Assembly: GCA_016200765.1 (NCBI GenBank)
Contig: JACQEC010000056.1
Span: 1-7,168, forward strand
Length of the DNA: 7,168 nt
Reading direction: 5' to 3'
Source of the DNA: Chloroflexota bacterium
GTDB lineage: Bacteria > Chloroflexota > Anaerolineae > JACRMK01
Below, piece by piece: positions 6,353 to 7,168 of the stretch (position 1 is the first letter of the stretch; every line of letters begins with the position of its first letter). The notes beneath the pieces are model-generated. The model saw nothing but the letters and a program-made list of their open reading frames with translations, was not told the origin of the DNA and searched no databases. Position numbers and translations under genes: made by a program.

Positions 6353-6391
6353 GCTGGCTGCATCGAATTGGAGCCATAGGTGATCGTGCAT
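6290..6391 (-). CDS. 33-codon chimeric ORF (TPR start fused to FabF end)
   Basis: From ATG 6391 an open frame encodes MHDHLWLQFDAASA, which is the TPR protein N-terminus, followed directly by NAFGFGGQNGSLIVRRFEG and stop, which is the FabF C-terminus. The junction at 6350-6352 is a shared CGC, and the frame is kept across it. The ATG lies 6 nt behind the nucleotidyltransferase stop, and the TAA lies 4 nt before the hicB start, so the ORF is in a position to be translated by coupling. It has no domain of its own, and the simplest view is a recombination scar. Its main use may be to supply the GAGGGG for hicB and carry ribosomes through. Expression is unknown. Confidence 0.5.
   Translation of the reverse strand: MHDHLWLQFDAASANAFGFGGQNGSLIVRRFEG
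6351..6381 (-). repeat. Displaced copy of the TPR-gene 5' end (31-nt repeat, copy 2)
   Basis: Matches 5818-5848 at 29 of 31 bases. It sits immediately downstream of the nucleotidyltransferase gene, just as copy 1 sits immediately downstream of hicA. Here it is preceded by its own ATG at 6391, which may preserve the original TPR start (ATG-CAC-GAT) that the hicA-linked copy has lost. Confidence 0.88.
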
Positions 6392-6397
6392 GGTCGC

Positions 6398-6844
6398 TCA
6401 AGGTAAGTGCTCCAAATCATCCAAGTCCCGATGCCTGCCGCTCGCCTGCTTATTGGTCTTCAGGTCGCGCAGGCTGATGAGGCTCACTTCGATATCATCT
6501 ATATGATCAATCACCCGATCACGATAACATGAATCGAAGCTCACGCCCGATATCGTGGTGAGGATTTCGAGTCGCATGGGCGGCTCGCCCATCCGCACCA
6601 GACTTTTTCCCCGCAAGAACAAATCGGTGGACAGCTCCGGCATATCAAAACCAAACTCGCGCAAGGTGCCGACCAGCCGCTCGGCGTTGCCCGGCTCGAT
6701 GGCAATCCAGATGTCCAAATCGTTGGTGGCGCGGGGATAGCCGTAGTAACCGACGGCATAGCCGCCGATCAGCAGATATTTAACTTCCCGGTCCTTGAGC
6801 AATTTCAAGAACTCTTTGAAGTCGGGCGGTAGCGCGAGGTCCAT
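6398..6844 (-). CDS. Nucleotidyltransferase, AbiEii/DUF6036-like, probable TA component
   Basis: A 148-residue protein of the minimal nucleotidyltransferase fold. The GG motif is in LLIGGYAVGYYG (25-35), the catalytic pair is D42-L-D44 in ATNDLDIWI, and E93 in RLEIL is the likely third acidic residue. The tail DLKTNKQASGRHRDLDDLE (127-145) is typical of the AbiEii-like/DUF6036 group. Related enzymes act as toxins in two-gene modules by transferring nucleotides to RNA or protein targets, but the activity of this one is not known. The start MDLALPPDFKEFL is typical of the family, so ATG 6844 is preferred even though it overlaps the preceding small gene by 65 nt in another frame. All expected catalytic acids are present, so it looks intact. 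Its stop is 6 nt before the chimeric ORF. Confidence 0.8.
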   Translation of the reverse strand: MDLALPPDFKEFLKLLKDREVKYLLIGGYAVGYYGYPRATNDLDIWIAIEPGNAERLVGTLREFGFDMPELSTDLFLRGKSLVRMGEPPMRLEILTTISGVSFDSCYRDRVIDHIDDIEVSLISLRDLKTNKQASGRHRDLDDLEHLP

Positions 6845-6980
6845 AGTTTATCCGGCGCAAGAATTCGATATGCTTCAGCCGTTCGTGAGGCGTGCGTGAA
6901 AGCCAATACGCCTTCTCATCCGACTCATCCTCCAGTTGTGCGATGGAGACGACAGACCGGTCTATTTTCGCTGGCAACAT
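6780..6980 (-). CDS. Small protein paired with the nucleotidyltransferase, possible antitoxin
   Basis: A 66-residue soluble protein starting MLPAKIDRSVVSIAQLEDES, followed by EKAYWLSRTPHERLKHIEFL and ending in TARLQRVLEIAQGPGS. Similar small proteins with the YWLS-xxPxERL and ARLQRVxE patterns occur directly upstream of this kind of nucleotidyltransferase in many genomes, so I read the pair as one module with this as the likely antitoxin. That role is inferred from position and size. ATG 6980 is chosen over the in-frame ATG at 7007 because GAGGGG (6993-6988) lies 7 nt upstream. The ribosome binding site is part of the last codons of fabF, and the fabF stop is only 4 nt before this start. The last 65 nt overlap the next gene. 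Confidence 0.75.
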   Translation of the reverse strand: MLPAKIDRSVVSIAQLEDESDEKAYWLSRTPHERLKHIEFLRRINYGPRATARLQRVLEIAQGPGS

Positions 6981-7047
6981 AGCGTTACCCCTCAAAGCGC
7001 CTGACAATCAAACTGCCGTTCTGCCCGCCGAAGCCGAAGGCGTTCGC
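6978..7047 (-). repeat. Original fabF 3' end (70-nt repeat, copy B)
   Basis: This is the copy still attached to fabF, covering its last 20 codons or so and the start codon of the next gene. It is 69/70 identical to 6283-6352, with the only mismatch falling between the fabF stop and the next ATG, so the coding part is perfectly conserved. That near identity suggests a recent event or ongoing gene conversion. Confidence 0.95.
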
Positions 7048-7168
7048 CATAGCCACGCGCACATCCATTTGACGCGCGCGGTTCGGCACGTAGTCCAGAT
7101 CGCACTGCGGGTCGGGTTTGTGCAGGTTGATCGTCGGCGGCACGATGCCGTCGAGGATGGCCCGGACG
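6985..7168 (-). CDS. fabF: Beta-ketoacyl-ACP synthase II, C-terminal part (partial)
   Basis: The - strand frame entering from the window edge encodes the last 60 residues of FabF, the condensing enzyme that elongates acyl-ACP with malonyl-ACP in fatty-acid synthesis (cytoplasmic). The visible segments are ILDGIVPPTINLHKPDP, CDLDYVPNRARQ and then NAFGFGGQNGSLIVRRFEG. GFGGQN is the conserved glycine-rich loop near the active site. The catalytic Cys and both His residues lie upstream of the window edge. The stop is at 6987-6985. It is the first gene of the - strand series, which it probably heads by read-through, and its last codons double as the ribosome binding site of the next gene. Confidence 0.93.
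   Translation of the reverse strand, partial: VRAILDGIVPPTINLHKPDPQCDLDYVPNRARQMDVRVAMANAFGFGGQNGSLIVRRFEG

Noticed and set aside
6283..7047. CRISPR-like or integron attC-like repeats
   Set aside because: There are only two copies, and they are protein-coding ends of fabF and the TPR gene, with no symmetric attC core and no integrase or cas gene in the window.

Overview
The window is GC-rich, densely coded bacterial DNA. The gene set suggests an uncultured Chloroflexota-like organism: a CoxD/CoxE pair, a short-type nicotinate phosphoribosyltransferase, a nicotinamidase-like hydrolase, a HicBA module and a nucleotidyltransferase module. The taxonomic guess rests on protein style only, because there is no rRNA or tRNA here.

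Layout. On the + strand, positions 1-129 hold the last 42 codons of an unrecognised gene, followed by a 177-nt gap with a perfect 20-bp inverted repeat. Next come a MoxR/CoxD-type AAA+ ATPase (307-1299) and a CoxE-type VWA protein (1313-2683), which form a two-gene chaperone operon of the kind that matures molybdenum hydroxylases such as CO dehydrogenase. Two NAD-salvage genes follow on the same strand: nicotinate phosphoribosyltransferase (2747-3742) and an isochorismatase-fold, nicotinamidase-like hydrolase (3912-4574, probably starting further upstream at a non-standard codon). Together they could convert nicotinamide to nicotinate to nicotinate mononucleotide.

From about 4590 to the end everything is on the - strand. 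In transcription order this is: the 3' end of fabF (7168-6985); a 66-codon small gene overlapping a nucleotidyltransferase gene (6980-6398), which resembles a two-gene toxin-antitoxin module; a 33-codon chimeric ORF (6391-6290); hicB (6285-6043) and a shortened hicA (6043-5861); a TPR protein (5876-4827); and a decayed 3' fragment of a ComEC/Rec2-like gene (4754-4590).

The most notable structure is between fabF and the TPR gene. Two unrelated toxin-antitoxin-like modules each sit between the same left flank (the last codons of fabF, whose GAGGGG also serves as ribosome binding site) and the same right flank (the first codons of the TPR gene). Between the modules the two flanks are fused in frame into the 33-codon ORF. 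A 70-nt fabF-end repeat (69/70 identical) and a 31-nt TPR-start repeat (29/31 identical) record the event. The simplest reading is that fabF-X-TPR is a slot occupied by different modules, and that two alleles were joined by a tandem duplication or unequal crossover at a 3-nt microhomology. The downstream module carries a HicA that lacks its usual central strand, so it may be decaying.
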